Source: Acanthacorydalis orientalis
Lineage: Eukaryota; Arthropoda; Insecta; Megaloptera; Corydalidae
Direction: 5' to 3'
Assembly (NCBI GenBank): GCA_034766995.1
Contig: CM068323.1
Location: 20,692,112 to 20,756,111, forward strand
DNA length: 64,000 nucleotides
Positions 13,101 to 26,439 of this stretch are shown in pieces. Position 1 is the first letter of the stretch; every line of letters starts with the position of its first letter. The position numbers and the translations under genes were made by a program. The notes under the pieces are model-generated. The model did not search any database, was not told the DNA's origin, and saw only the letters and a list, made by a program, of their open reading frames with translations.

Positions 13101-13603
13101 GGAATAGACAAAATGCTAAAAAAGAACATAGTATGACAGTCAAACATACTACAGTGAAATGATAATATATCAAATAAATTCTTTAAAGAATTGAATATTA
13201 ACTTGTTGAACAATCTTTGATAATTATTACATTTTTAGTGTGTGTTTATAAAAATATATAAAACGAAAACAAATAAATAAAACAAATGTGTAGATGTCAG
13301 ATAAATTAAAAAAAACACACACAGAGAGACTGACAATATAATGTGTATAACATATAATCTATTGAAAATATGTGAAAAAAGAAGAAAATTTCGTTCATTT
13401 TGTAAAGAAATGAAAAAAGTTTTCATCTTATATTTCTATCAAATAACTGTCTAATTTTTATATATATTAAGGAGTTTCTCTCCTCGCTTGTTGACTCTCG
13501 CTTCCTCCTTAACAAATAACAGAAATTAAGAAATTATACAGACAAATAATATCAACCAATCAGAAGATAAAAATCATGCATAACAGCGGGGCCATTTTTA
13601 AGT

Positions 13604-13631
<28 letters not shown>
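13604..13631. repeat. (TA)n microsatellite
   Basis: 28 bp. Confidence 0.92.
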
Positions 13632-13636
<5 letters not shown>

Positions 13637-15045
13637 CAAATTTATATTCAATAACTCATTTCACGTCATCTTCACACAAATACGACACACATTATTAAAA
13701 TAATTTCAATTAATTTATTTCTTGCCATTTTGAAATAAAATGTCAAAAAATCTCAATAAAACTCTAAAGAACATTTAGGTATAAATTACATTAAGTGATA
13801 TGACAGTAAAAAACTGTGCTGCATTTATAACTGCCATTTAGTTGATATAAGAGCAACCTTACTTTTTACTTGTATTTTATAACACTGTCAACTTCAAAGT
13901 TCATTATGACTTTCTTTGTTTGTATGAGAAAAGTTACATTTTTAATAAAAAAAAGATACGTGTCACAAAATGAGACTAATAGAAAATCGATCGCCATGTT
14001 AGTACATTAGATACTTTATTTTATTGAATTACTTTTACTTGAAAACAATCTAACGACTAACAAATATTCAGTATGTAAAATATATTTATAAACATAAATC
14101 ATATAGTATTGTTATTTAACTCGGAGCAATAAGACAAAAATGTTGAATTTAACAATCAGTTCATGAACTGAACTTTTGGAAATAATGTCTAACTAGTGTG
14201 CTTCTATCAAATACATATTAAGTTATTTTAAGCTCAATAATTATTAATTATATGACTACAAATGTTTATATTTGTATATATGATTTTTTTTAACAGATTA
14301 TAACTTGTAAAGATATATAAGATATTATTTATGTTGAAATGAATTAATTTTATATTACTAATACATTAATATATTGAATTATTATTTTGATAATCTTTTT
14401 AGAATAAAGGAAACATTTATTAGTAATACTAATAGTGAATCCGTTCTTGGTTGTATTTCATTTTAAATTCACTTAGGTCAAATGTGTTATAACACATAAA
14501 AATATCTGATATCAAATAAATGTTCATAAAAAATTCGCATTCGAGTATTCGAAGAAAAGTATATAAGTTGCAAAATAGCGTTTTACTTTCCTACGACAGC
14601 TCGTTTTAAATATTACCGGCAGGATGTATAGTATATGCAAGAAATTATTAATGAACCAACACAATCACTGTACCCAATTTTGTTATACCAAATTATACAT
14701 TTTTTCGTTTCACCAACTTATTATTCAGCGTCGATCTATTTATAAAAGATGTTAGTATTATGATCTTTACCGACATACTTATTGGTACGCAGAGACTATT
14801 AAAACGCTCTTGTGTCAAATAACGCGTATTCGTACACACTCAATGTCCCTGTCGAAGATTTTGTTAATATTTTAATGAGCTCATTTGTAGGTACCTAAAC
14901 GTTTTCATTGTCTGTACCTGTGTCAAAGCCATGATTAACATTTTATGTAAAGCACGTCGCTCGATTGTATACTATGTACAGAGTTCAACTTACTGCTTAT
15001 TTAAATATGATGTACGCAAAACTGCTGTTACTTAGTAAATATTTC

Positions 15046-15049
15046 ATAT

Positions 15050-15108
<59 letters not shown>

Positions 15109-15120
15109 CATACATATATG

Positions 15121-15162
<42 letters not shown>
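15046..15162. repeat. (TA)n compound with TACA/TATG interruptions
   Basis: 117 bp; regular single-base interruptions. Gives spurious Tyr-Ile ORFs on both strands. Confidence 0.95.
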
Positions 15163-15165
<3 letters not shown>

Positions 15166-15332
15166 CATGTCTGAAAATGCAGAACGTCGTTCCGGTAGTT
15201 TTCTTTTGTGTAAATAATAAAATTTTGCTTTTTTTAGGAGGAAATATTTATTCATAAAAATAATTTATAATGCTATTATATTTAAAAATTATTCTCACGA
15301 CAATTCATTTTATTTTTGTATATAATATACTT

Positions 15333-15334
<2 letters not shown>

Positions 15335-15375
<41 letters not shown>
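15335..15375. repeat. (TA)n microsatellite
   Basis: 41 bp. Confidence 0.95.
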
Positions 15376-15378
<3 letters not shown>

Positions 15379-15567
15379 CAGACAATTATAAATAGGTACA
15401 TACATGAAATACTATTTATTGATCTTTTCAACAAAGGGGTATCCTTGAACTCTTGACATAGACTGCTTACTCCTACATGTTGCCAACAACTTTCCAAAAT
15501 TACATTTTTCTGATGAATTTTTGATATTTTTTAATATTTTCCACGTACTGCAAATATTTACATGTAT

Positions 15568-15571
<4 letters not shown>

Positions 15572-15602
<31 letters not shown>
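15572..15602. repeat. (TA)n microsatellite
   Basis: 31 bp. Third array within 560 bp. Confidence 0.95.
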
Positions 15603-15606
<4 letters not shown>

Positions 15607-16039
15607 AGATTATCAGTTTAAAATTAGTATTATAAAAAATATTTTCGTAGCGATAAATGAACTTTTTCATTCTTTTTTTTATGTTTATATATCTATTTAC
15701 CATTCATTATCTACAAAAATGTAATTAGCCAAAAATTGTCGATAGAATTTAATAACTCTTCTTGAATTTGAACTAAATTCTGTGTTAGTCTTCATATTCA
15801 AGTATTCATTAAAAAACGGTCATTGATTATTTATTAAAAAATCTGCTTAATCAAATAACCGCGATTCTAACATAGGGGTTAAACAATTGTGTGTCATTGA
15901 TATTTAATGTACATTTTATACAATTATTAAGACATTATGAAAATTAATACATTAAATTATACCCCGATATAGTGCAAATAATTCGTTATTGTTGTGATAC
16001 AAGTCTTATCCAACAATATATAATTTATCTGACAAAATA

Positions 16040-16480
16040 TAGCGAACAACTGAGATGTTCATCTCTTGACGATTCGTCAAACAAACATCACGTACTTCAC
16101 AGCCGGTACAATGATCTGTATATAAGCGTCGACTCCGTATCTCATCCGGGTCGTCCATTTTCCATGTCGGAAATATTTAAGTAAGGTGGTGCGCACATAG
16201 GTCGTTCCGTATTTGCGTTCTGTTTATGCCTTGCGCGAGAATTGTCTCTCGAAAATATTGCCGGCATATGAACGCGTCATAAATTTTTAAGCAGTAGTCA
16301 GTTTTCGAGGTACTTCGAAAGTACTCTTGTCTTTGACGACAACCAACACTGGTAACGGATTTCCACGTTACCTTCATTGTATATACATACATACATCTAT
16401 TCGGCGAAAACCCTGTGTAACTCTACCCTGTATAATGTAAACGGACATGTACGTGCGTATGTTATTACCAGTGTATGTAT
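16040..16480. other. GC-richer island
   Basis: Small ORFs on each strand without domain. A donor-like AAGTAAGG at 16180-16187 ends the plus-strand ORF, but no matching acceptor is evident. Confidence 0.3.
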
Positions 16481-17890
16481 GTATATGAAAGAAGAAAGTT
16501 GAATCTGTGTTGTTCAAATAAACACACTAACAAGCGTTCATCAGAGACCGGATATCATATTTTCCCTAAAAAATGTAATTAACAGTAATTAATTTATAAT
16601 TTTTATGTCATTTAACAAAAAAATATATCACCATCATATAAAAAACGCTAATAAATCAAAATTATAAAAATATATGTTTATATTTTTAAAGAGAAACTAA
16701 CATGAACTAATTTAAAAATTTATATAGATTTTATATCCATAAATACACGGATTTTTATGAAAGCATTTAGACAAGTTATAAAATAAATCACACTTAATTC
16801 ATTAAAATTAATTACAACCAATAATTACAAAAATCAATACTGTTCTCAAACGTAGTACAAGTTTATAAAAAAAAATATCTATGTGAATTAAAATACAATT
16901 TTTACTACATTATATGATCTAAAAATATTATCATTCCCTACTTGTTTATCAAATATTCTCTATTAATTTTTCATGTAGATAAATAATTCTATACTGCTAT
17001 TTTATCTTAATTTAATTAGATATTTTTTACACGACCAATTATATTATTCTGAATAATACTTAATTTATATTTACTGATATATAAAACAGATAGTAAATAA
17101 TTTAATTCAATGAGCTATTATTAAATAAGGTATTATTTATATAAATCTATACGAATATCTTTGAAGAATATACAAGTATGATAATCATTTAATCCATTCC
17201 ATCAGTCTGAATATCTTTTTAGATAGTTCATTTTTTCGTTATATTATATTTTTCGTTACATTTTTGTTAATTTGTACTGGAATATTGTAATTATTTTATA
17301 AAAATATTTTTATTTAAAATAAAATCTGTAAATGGTATGTCAAAATACAATATTTTAGAAACCTTTAAAATTGAGAATATGAAGAAATATTAAAGATTAA
17401 AATAAATTAAATAAAAAAATAAATTTAAAGAGAAAACTAAAACCAGTACATAAGGTATTTATTATTTTAATATCTCTTTGTATAATTGAAAAAAAAAATA
17501 CATAAAATTACTCATTTAACAGTATCAATTAAAAAAAATACTTTTAAATATATACTTCAATATTCATTACAAATTAATACAGATGTCTCGAACTGTAAAT
17601 AAGAAATTTTATGAACAGCACCGATAGAGTAACACGACCAGCTTCTAAATGTACCAATTTCTCACAATTCGTGCCTATATAACTTTTTCTCTAAATTTTC
17701 ATACATATAAAGTCTCAGACAGATACATAAAGTAAGATTCTTGTAAAACTAACAACATCAGTTCCTCTGACGCATTTCCAAGATAATATTTCTATGCTGT
17801 TGCGACAATTTTCCTACATTGTATCAAATTTGAGCCGTAGATTCTAATGAATATTTTTACCTTATATCTCTGCTACACTGAAAACATAAA
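16481..17890. other. A/T-rich desert
   Basis: No islands or arrays. Confidence 0.5.
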
Positions 17891-17895
17891 TTGGG

Positions 17896-17896
<1 letters not shown>

Positions 17897-17961
<65 letters not shown>

Positions 17962-17988
17962 ATGTTCGTGTGTTTGTATGTATGTATA
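17897..17988. repeat. (TA)n-(TG)n compound
   Basis: 51 bp TA, then TG run and TATG units. Confidence 0.95.
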
Positions 17989-18049
17989 AATGCACATATA
18001 TACCTGTTTGTATGTGAATGTATATACACATATCTCTGCCTGTGTGTAT

Positions 18050-18260
18050 GTATATAAATTGTGAAGCACGTGTTTGAAAACAAAGTTAGGTGGTAGAGAA
18101 AGAGGAGATCGAGTGACGTGTCCCCTATGGTAACATCAGCATCCATTTGTCATTGTTACAGCAAGCATCACGTTCGTATTTCTCTCCATGTATTTGTTGT
18201 CAAAACTAGCAAACAGACAGAAAGACAATCGTGCGGTGTGGTACAAAAAGAACGACTATT
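18050..18260. other. Small GC-richer island between TA arrays
   Basis: Unique, CpG-containing, no ORF beyond the microsatellite read-through on the minus strand. Confidence 0.3.
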
Positions 18261-18287
18261 ACGTGTACATACATTATACATAAATAA

Positions 18288-18291
<4 letters not shown>

Positions 18292-18332
<41 letters not shown>
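18292..18332. repeat. (TA)n microsatellite
   Basis: 41 bp, preceded by AATA units. Confidence 0.95.
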
Positions 18333-18521
18333 CAAGTACAAATGGATTCATCCTGAGTGATAGCTTTATAAACGAATCGTATCTGTCGAATAATTCTAAT
18401 TATAGCCAAAGGGGCGGGCTGAAAATTTAAAAGCCAACGGATGTGGAAGAGTAGAAAATTGTGAGAAAGTTAAGGTATAAATGTTTCGGTTTTATAATCA
18501 AAATATTCACAACACAAGTTG

Positions 18522-18550
18522 TATATATATAAATATATATATATATATAT
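18522..18550. repeat. (TA)n, interrupted
   Basis: 29 bp with one AA break. Confidence 0.9.
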
Positions 18551-18754
18551 GAATACACGTATATGTTAATTGTGTGTATACAAAATCTGTTCAATTTTAA
18601 CGTTGTTTGAATAAAATATTTTAATTAGCTTGCCGTTTCGTTGAATAATTTGCTTATGCTTTTTACGTGATTTTTTCATTAATTAAAATATTTTGTTTTC
18701 GAAGTGTCTAAATAGTATCTGAATATTTCTCAATTTACATTTAATTTTAAACAT

Positions 18755-18758
<4 letters not shown>

Positions 18759-18806
<48 letters not shown>

Positions 18807-18820
18807 TGTATGTGTGTGTT
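18759..18820. repeat. (TA)n-(TG)n compound
   Basis: 45 bp TA then TG-rich tail. Confidence 0.95.
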
Positions 18821-19664
18821 CAATTAATTTATTTATCAAAATTTTACGATCCATATAAACCAATTAATTTCGTACAATTGTAAGAAAAATAATTCAAGAG
18901 ATTTTCATTTTAATATTAAATAAAAATAGCAATATTGTATTAAATAAATTCTAGTTAAATTCTTTTCGTGTTCTCTTTTAATTTTTCATTTTTAATAATC
19001 ATTTAAAATAAATTTATTCATTTACGTACTTTCTTGTTTTAATTTAAAAACATATTTCAATGAAACGCTCTTAAATATAAAATGTGTTTTTTTTTATATT
19101 TACATTCAATTTTCATTTCAATAGACAAATTATTGAAGCTTACTTTTAATCTACATATATTTTAAAATCTATCATCATTTTAAAAAGATGTCTAATCTAA
19201 AATAGGTATCGATTTTCGTTAAGGTTATATAGTTACTAATAAATTAGAATGTCCTTCGAATCAACCAAACGGTAACGAAAGTTGATGTCAAAATGTTCAT
19301 ACAGATTTTTCGAAATATCTTTATAATATTTAATTTTTTTTAATTAAGGAATACTACCAGACTGGGTGATAGTACATTTCATATAATGAAATGCTATTGT
19401 AAAATTATTAATTCTAGCTCGTACAAAAATTAAATTTATACCTCATACATTTTTCATAATTCTTTAATACGTTCACTTTTTCTTTAGCATAGAGAAAGAA
19501 TTAAATCTCTAGTTTCTAATTATTGTTTTCGAAAACATGTATTACATCCAACAATGTTTATTAGAATTAACTAACTAATATAAAAAATAATTACACTCTG
19601 GAACAATCTTTCTAACACTTGAAATGTTCCATACAAATGATAGGTTGTTAGCAGATAACTCGAT
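18810..19664. other. A/T-rich desert
   Basis: Nothing beyond simple A/T sequence. Confidence 0.5.

Positions 19665-19741
<77 letters not shown>
19665..19741. repeat. (TA)n with phase slip
   Basis: 77 bp; an AA at 19690-19691 shifts phase, one CA interruption. Confidence 0.95.
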
Positions 19742-19744
19742 CAA

Positions 19745-20190
19745 TATTGTATTGAGTGTTTCGCTAAAGCACGCGCTTGCCAAATTCCTCGTCCTCTATA
19801 TAGAACAAATAAATTGTCATTCAAGTTTCTGTAAACTATTCAAATACAGTCATTGTGCAGTCTAAATACCTGACTGTATTATTCACGGCGAACTTAATAG
19901 CGCCAGTTTATGTAACTTTAGTTCACGACTTGAAAGCTGTGCAAGCAAGCAAACGAGCGCGCATAACACTTAGATAGAGCTAGTGTATGCAGTGTGTTCG
20001 ACTCGAAAGGACTCTTGAACTTGTATTTCAAATGAACGCGACTCGCACGATCTTTTAACGTTATTTTGCACAAAGTATCGTTTCGGTCCCAGCGGTGGCT
20101 TTGCAACTATCCATGCACACTGCTAACACAACAATCATATTGAAGTAGTTTTCAAACGAAATACAATGAGATTGGGTACAGTCACGAAAC
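19745..20190. other. GC-richer island
   Basis: Unique sequence with AGCAAGCAAACGAGCGCGCA; overlapping minus-strand ORFs (19918-20297) have no recognisable similarity. Confidence 0.3.
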
Positions 20191-20368
20191 TGAAACATGC
20201 TTATTATTTTTAAATATGTTCCATCTTTATAAATGATGTTAATAATACATACATGAACAATAACTGAAAAAATAATATCATACAAAGTTATAAACACTTG
20301 ACAACGTTATTCTAAATTAACAAATAATTTAAAATATTAGCATAACTCTTACAAAATGAAAATGAATT

Positions 20369-20371
<3 letters not shown>

Positions 20372-20416
<45 letters not shown>
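20372..20416. repeat. (TA)n microsatellite
   Basis: 45 bp. Confidence 0.95.
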
Positions 20417-20418
<2 letters not shown>

Positions 20419-20743
20419 TCTGTAGTTAGGATTTAATTATATATCAATTTTATTAGCAGTTTTTCTAGAAAATATTTTTTTCTTTTAATACCACTGTTAT
20501 CAGAAATTTCAAAAAAATGTCATTAATAAATCATTCAATAAATTTTCTAATTCTCTAGTACGTATTCACAATCAAATTTTTATATAATTGTAATAAACAT
20601 TCGATATATTGAGAGAAAGTGTACACAATCTGATCTTATAAAGAAGCACACATTCTTAGTACTTGAGCTTCAATACAAATTATAGATACATTAATAGTTT
20701 AGTACTGTAAGTAAATTCACAAACGAATTAATATCTGAAACGT

Positions 20744-20746
<3 letters not shown>

Positions 20747-20792
<46 letters not shown>
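20747..20792. repeat. (TA)n microsatellite
   Basis: 46 bp. Confidence 0.95.
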
Positions 20793-20795
<3 letters not shown>

Positions 20796-20999
20796 TTAAA
20801 ACTTTCAATTCCTTTTAGAAAACATAAGATATCATGTACAAAACAAACATCATTTCTTAGATACATATATTTTGTTCAGGAATAAACCATGAACATTGTT
20901 CGCAGTAACTTTCGCTGCTATTCTATATTATTCTGACAGGTCATATTTAAACAACCTTTAGTGTAAGTAAATTTAACTTCGGTCAAATTAATTTGTATA

Positions 21000-21570
21000 C
21001 GACAAATCTATAGACGCTCGTCTGCGTACGACAATGACCATCTAATAATCGATCCGTTCGTGTCTAGTCAAGTACGAGTTCAGCTTGTAGAATTAGCCGA
21101 TTTACTTGATTCAAAGTTTCAGTCTCGTGACCATAAATCCAGTTCGTTTATACTGGTGGCACGTCTAATATGTATGTACGACAAGGACGCAACGATATAC
21201 ATTATTGACTACAACCGTTGAGCAAAACCAGCATCGTCGACAAGAGGGTCGCCTCCATCGGAACCGGAAGTCGTGCAAACAGCACGGCACACGGCCCGAA
21301 AGTTAATTAATGGTGATTTCTACTGTCGAGACGACGACGACGAAGCTCTCGGCATGTTTACTTTCGTCGAAGAAACAAACGAACGAAACTCAAACAGATA
21401 TTTCATGCCGGCTGAAAGCTAATTATCTATAACAATTACGCTAGCAGAACGCGACGCGGAGTGCTCAGAGGCAGCGAGAGGTTATGCTCTCCTCCGTGTA
21501 ATCCGAAACATGACGGGAGTAGACTTTTTCCTTTCCTGTTTCCGAATACCTTGCTTTTCTAAAAGTACAA
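21000..21570. other. GC-rich island
   Basis: Contains GAGACGACGACGACGAAGC and other CpG words, no long ORF. One of the longest non-coding islands. Confidence 0.35.
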
Positions 21571-22403
21571 GTAACATACACTGTATACATCTCTCATACT
21601 TGTTTGTTCCTTTTGAGCGACGAGATCAGCATTCGAATTTTTTTAATTATACTGCTCGCTAGATGTTCATATTCTTGTGTTTACAGAAAGATTACATTTA
21701 ATAAAAATAATAGAAGTGTACTTGATACTTATCTACATTTAATTTCTTAATAAAATACAGCGTAACATTCATTTGCTTCGTCCAAACATTGGTTAAATTC
21801 ATAATGAATTCTAATGAATTTATTATCTTAACAGTGACACACCTTGACAGCAATATATTTTCACATAAAGAATTGCATGATATCTAAAATTAACTAGAAA
21901 GTATAAAATTAAAATATAAAAGCTTGATTTACATATGTTACATTTAATTTTTAATGAAATACATTTCGATATTTTTTACAATATCAAAATTATACACCAT
22001 ACCATGATATTTTTCATTCAAACATTAATTGAATTTAAAATGAACTCAAATTCAATTATTGTTTCTATAAAATATTTAATATACATAACTGTCACATACA
22101 TTTCTATTCACAATATATTTAATAAAACTATTTTTCCTATAGGTTGCTTGGTTATTGGGGTTTAGTTCGCTTCGACAGTTAAAGTCATTATCGCCCGAAA
22201 TATTTTTCCTATTAATTTGTAGTATTTAATAAGTTAGAAAATCTGCTCAAGACAAAATGAATCAGTTATATTAAGATATATTTTTCCGTTATGGAATATA
22301 TTTAAAAATAATTGGTTGTTTAATCCTAATTTTATTTTATATTTAAATCCAATATAATAACTAAAAATACACATTGCAATGTATTCATAACTTACAATAA
22401 GAC

Positions 22404-22408
22404 ATATA

Positions 22409-22440
<32 letters not shown>
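22404..22440. repeat. (TA)n, interrupted
   Basis: 37 bp with TT break. Confidence 0.9.
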
Positions 22441-22443
<3 letters not shown>

Positions 22444-22940
22444 TCTTATTTTTAATCAAATTTATCAATTAATTGTTTCGAATATTATGACTTTTTTTAT
22501 TACTTTAAATAACACTTCCATTTAACTATCAATCTATGAAATATGAAAGAATGCTTTTCTGAAAAAAATGTACTCTCAATGTAAAGATTTTCAATGAAAT
22601 TTATTCAGGATAAAAGATAATAAACTATAAACACTTTAATTTTATATATTATAAACTTTTTTAACTTTATCATTTATGCAGACATATTAATTTTATTAAA
22701 AATCAGAAGTAAATTATTTTTAAGCCATATTTTCACTTTATTTCATAAAAAAATAAAGATTTAACGTAAATCCTTTTCATTTAAACGTTTGTTAAATACA
22801 TACAAAATCTCTCATGACCACTGTAAGACTTACTGTGGCGTAAAAAATAATTGTCTGTATGCAAATTTTTGCGATTTTTATTTAATTTGTAAACGTGGCT
22901 TGGTAAACTGTATTATTTAACAAGTTCATTATTTCGACAA

Positions 22941-22960
22941 TATATATATATATATATATA
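22941..22960. repeat. (TA)n microsatellite
   Basis: 20 bp. Confidence 0.88.
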
Positions 22961-23174
22961 CATATTTGTGTTGACTTTTTAAAACAATTTTTATTCTAAG
23001 TTCATTAAAATTAATATAATTATCTACTCTTATTTTTCCATATCTTATTTTCGTTTATTTATAATTCAAAAACTGATAAAATATCAAAACAGTGCTTTAT
23101 TGTATGTCTGTTATTTATATTTTACTGAATAATAAGTTGATTTTTTTAATATAATTTTTTTTTATTCATTTCAG

Positions 23175-23220
23175 ATTGTTTACGAATTAATGATAATGGC
23201 GGAGAAGCACAGCAATTGAT
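23175..23220 (+). other. Possible small exon (46 bp) with strong splice sites
   Basis: A long T-rich tract ending TTCATTTCAG and a branch-point-like ACTGAAT about 50 bp earlier precede a GC-richer 46-bp block followed at once by GTAAGC. One frame is open across the block (reading CLRINDNGGEAQQL); another contains ATG codons and closes in TGA, as a leader uORF would. It could be a 5' UTR exon of the receptor gene 30 kb downstream, an exon of a gene extending beyond the window, or chance. Confidence 0.3.
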
Positions 23221-23289
23221 GTAAGCTGCTTATTAATATAGTAAGTTTTTTTAAAAAAAAATAATTCTTCGTATATAATTTAATGTATA

Positions 23290-23291
<2 letters not shown>

Positions 23292-23333
<42 letters not shown>
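23292..23333. repeat. (TA)n, interrupted
   Basis: 42 bp with one TT break. Confidence 0.92.
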
Positions 23334-23987
23334 CAATTCTTCAACTATACAGCTAAAGAATATTTTGTTATGTACATAATAATTGATAAAGTACATGTTA
23401 AATCTTACCTATTAATTTGAGGTCTGTCGCTAGTTTATCCTTGAGGATATCAATATTTAATTGAATTAACCCAAATAAACATTAACTAAGGTTGACATCT
23501 GTGACATTTACATTTTCTCTTAAACACCATCGTTCTATTCTCTCACTCCTTTGACTTAAACTCTCCTCCCAAACTAAAAACGCATCTTAAATTTAATATA
23601 TACTTGCTAGAAAAAATATCTATTAATTACTGGCTGTTATTTAAATTTCTTGTATCAAGTGTATGATATTTATAATATTCTGAACTGAAAATACAATCTC
23701 GTGCAAAGAATGAATGGATAGTTTTAAATTTATAATATTATTGGCTTTAAATAATCATTGTTCGTTTTTGAATGTCAAGTGTTGTGCACTTTTTCTTCTT
23801 ACATTTCTGTATTCCATAAAACAGTATATACCATATAGTAATGCATGAGATTCGTATGAAAATATGTAATTATAAATAATAGAAAATAAAAATTTAATAA
23901 TGATTTATCCTCTTAAATAATTAAATTACAAATATTACTTTCACAGAAAAATGCACCATTTTATTTCTATGTGATATACGTGGGTTG

Positions 23988-24113
23988 TTTGATAAGTTTG
24001 GTAAATTTATATGGTATATAGTACCACCACTCATTTGGTAACATCACGGCTATTAAGTGTTAATTTTTAAACTAGCACAGACGAAAATATTTATACTTAT
24101 CAAACAACCTACA
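23988..24113. mobile_element. Mariner-derived MITE (126 bp)
   Basis: Flanked by TA on both sides, with 18-bp terminal inverted repeats, CGTGGGTTGTTTGATAAG at the left and the complement of TGTAGGTTGTTTGATAAG at the right. The left ~100 bp after the terminus matches the transposase-upstream end of the mariner at 50693-51488, read on the opposite strand (shared GATAAGTTTGGTAAATT, CATTTGGTAAC, TCACGGCTAT). It is therefore an internal-deletion derivative keeping only the ends. Confidence 0.85.
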
Positions 24114-24437
24114 TACAACTGTACGAAATTAAAAAGAATGCATTTCATATAGATTTTTAATACTTATATTTTGTACAGTTGTTAGCTATTAACAGTAAAG
24201 AAAACAGAAAAGTATATATGAAATATTTATAAAGAGATTAAAGTAATTATAAATTTAGTTAATTACAAATAAATTTAAATTAATACTTTATTCCTTCATG
24301 TTATTTTAGACATACAAATCTCGAAAAGTATTCCAAAATATATACTGAAGCATAATTCAAACTATTTTTAAAAATAAACTCAAATTAAAATGATATAATT
24401 TAGTATATAGTTATATATCTACATATATATCATATGT

Positions 24438-24463
24438 TATATATATATATATATATATATATA
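24438..24463. repeat. (TA)n microsatellite
   Basis: 26 bp. Confidence 0.9.
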
Positions 24464-24589
24464 AAGAATTAAAAATAGGGCTCATATTTCAAAGATTTTA
24501 AAATTTTTATTTAGAGATACGTATGACAAATTTAACTCATTAGTCACTTAATTCTGCAGTAAAATATTTGAAGAAGGCGCAAAAAAGAA

Positions 24590-24657
24590 TCGTACATCAC
24601 CCGTCATTCGTAACGATATTACCATGGGTACTAGGTCGTCTATCGAGTCTATAGTAC

Positions 24658-24710
<53 letters not shown>

Positions 24711-25140
24711 GGCTAGAATAAATATTCTTGAGAAATCTCTTGAAGGAAGAGCGGTCCCTGTATCCCGGTCGGTATCCGTCGAGTTCCTAAGGCAATAAAG
24801 TCGAACGCATCGAGCGTTGCACGCCACGCGACAGTTTTACGACAAACAGGGTGGGAGAAAATGATCCCGGCCGGCGCGCGAAAGAAACGCGCGAGAACAA
24901 CGTGCACGGGGAATGGGGCGTGCAGATCCCCGTGTGCGAAATAAATCATCGCTCGTCTCCACGCATGGGGCGCGGGACGAGCACATCTTGTGCATATTGC
25001 ATCGGCTGTATAACGAAATCTCTCGTCGGTCGACCGTTCCGGTCTTGATTTGTTGATCGTAACGCTGGCGATTTCCGGAAAACAGATACGCATTTTTTTT
25101 CCACCCTTATGTAAACGTATAGGCATGAATACGTTTCCAT
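24590..25140. other. GC-rich island, open frames on both strands
   Basis: The richest non-coding island, with CCCGGCCGGCGCGCGAAAG near 24867 and a GGGGAATGGGGCGTGCAGAT run. A 165-codon minus-strand ORF (24713-25210) begins in a translated TA array and shows no domain; a 65-codon plus-strand ORF overlaps it. More likely regulatory than coding. Confidence 0.4.
24656..24708. repeat. (CATA)n-(TA)n compound
   Basis: CATA units then 38 bp TA, inside a GC island. Confidence 0.95.
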
Positions 25141-25159
25141 ATACATGCATGCTCATATG

Positions 25160-25165
<6 letters not shown>

Positions 25166-25215
<50 letters not shown>
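25166..25215. repeat. (TA)n-(CA)n compound
   Basis: 42 bp TA then CACACATA; CA rather than TG on this strand. Confidence 0.94.
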
Positions 25216-25217
<2 letters not shown>

Positions 25218-25299
25218 TATACATACAATAACACTTTCTTAAGTTTACTTCGTTTATTTACATTCAATGCTATTGCAATTTTAAACAAAGCCACATAAG

Positions 25300-26340
25300 A
25301 TACTATCAGGTGAATACAACGATATCCTAAGTAATCAATATATAACACATGAAGAATATATATCGTTGTTTTACTTTTCTGTAAAAGAAAAACTAATATC
25401 CTGAGCACATATTTATTTTACTACTTGTAAAACTTACAATAAATTTATATCTTTTTATTGAATCTTAAATCTGTTCGCATAATATTTACAATAATAAACA
25501 ATATGTTATAATAAAAATAAAAGGTAACAATTTGAACAGACAGACATAAAGTTCACTAGAGATACAAGCTCTTCCACGAAGAATTCAACCTTCATCGACC
25601 TACTTTTCATTTTGACGAATCGTTCCTTCACTGCTGATTACCTCTCAGGTGATTTAAAAATACGCAAGTTTTCTTTTTCCTTCCAAACATTCCCATTCGA
25701 GTTTTTACAGTGTTTCACTAGAATTATCCAAACCTAAATGTCCGTTTAAGAAGACACGTGCAGTATTTCTTTGGATTCATTCTATATGATACGTTTTTGT
25801 ATTAGATCTCATAGAGTCCCACAGGACTGAACGACTTAACGCTAAAGACAAATAAGCTCTTTCACTACAGAATCACAATCTATAGTTGTTTGTTATAATG
25901 TTTATACGTTCACAATATTAGTAATGTGGAGTTTCTATACCTAAATATTTACAAGGAATAATTGCTTGATACATTTAATCCAGTAACAAAGAAGTATAAA
26001 AAAGGACTTTGTTTTATTTTTGAATTTTTTTCATTAAAAACATTTGGAATTAAAAGATCAATTAAACATTTAACCTATGGAAAAAAATTTAACTAACCCA
26101 TTTTTAATATATATTTTTTTTCCATTTAAAACTATAAATTTATACAGAATCCTTTACAATTGGAAGAATAATTAAAATTTATTTGAAATATTGTTCACAG
26201 TAAGAAAATAATTGTTTTTACAGTTGTTATATTTATTTATAAAATATTTATAATATTTTTCAAGACAGTAAAAATGATTTTTGGAAAATATTTGTCTTTT
26301 ACATGATTTTAAAGTTACAAGGCACTAGTTGTTAACTTAT
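25300..26340. other. A/T-rich stretch with weak GC-richer patch
   Basis: A patch at 25560-25870 is mildly richer; no ORF. Confidence 0.4.
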
Positions 26341-26345
26341 ACAGG

Positions 26346-26377
<32 letters not shown>
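26346..26377. repeat. (TA)n-(TG)n compound
   Basis: 22 bp TA plus GTGTGTGTGT. Confidence 0.92.
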
Positions 26378-26439
26378 CTGACTGTGTATTATATATGTGT
26401 ATAATAGTTGTGAATAGTATTTTTATTACATTACATTGG

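Larger units (their letters stand above)
12701..15040. other. A/T-rich desert with a short inverted motif
   Basis: TA arrays at 13056 and 13604. At 13468-13513, TTAAGGAG ... CTCCTTAA forms an 8-bp inverted repeat around pyrimidine-rich DNA; too little to call a transposon. Confidence 0.45.
21571..23170. other. A/T-rich desert
   Basis: TA arrays at 22404 and 22941. A CCTATAG acceptor-like site at 22142 is followed by a slightly richer patch without a matching donor. Confidence 0.45.

Noticed and set aside
13468..13513. TTAA-flanked inverted repeat suggesting a piggyBac-type MITE
   Set aside because: Arms are only 8 bp, the interior is about 30 bp, and no further symmetry or coding trace exists.
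15028..15257. Several ORFs of 60-80 codons rich in Tyr-Ile repeats, here and at other TA arrays
   Set aside because: They are translations of (TA)n microsatellites, open in both strands because TATATA has no TAA/TAG/TGA in those frames.
24713..25210. 165-codon minus-strand ORF
   Set aside because: Starts inside a TA array and continues through a GC island; no domain, no splice sites, and a competing ORF on the other strand.
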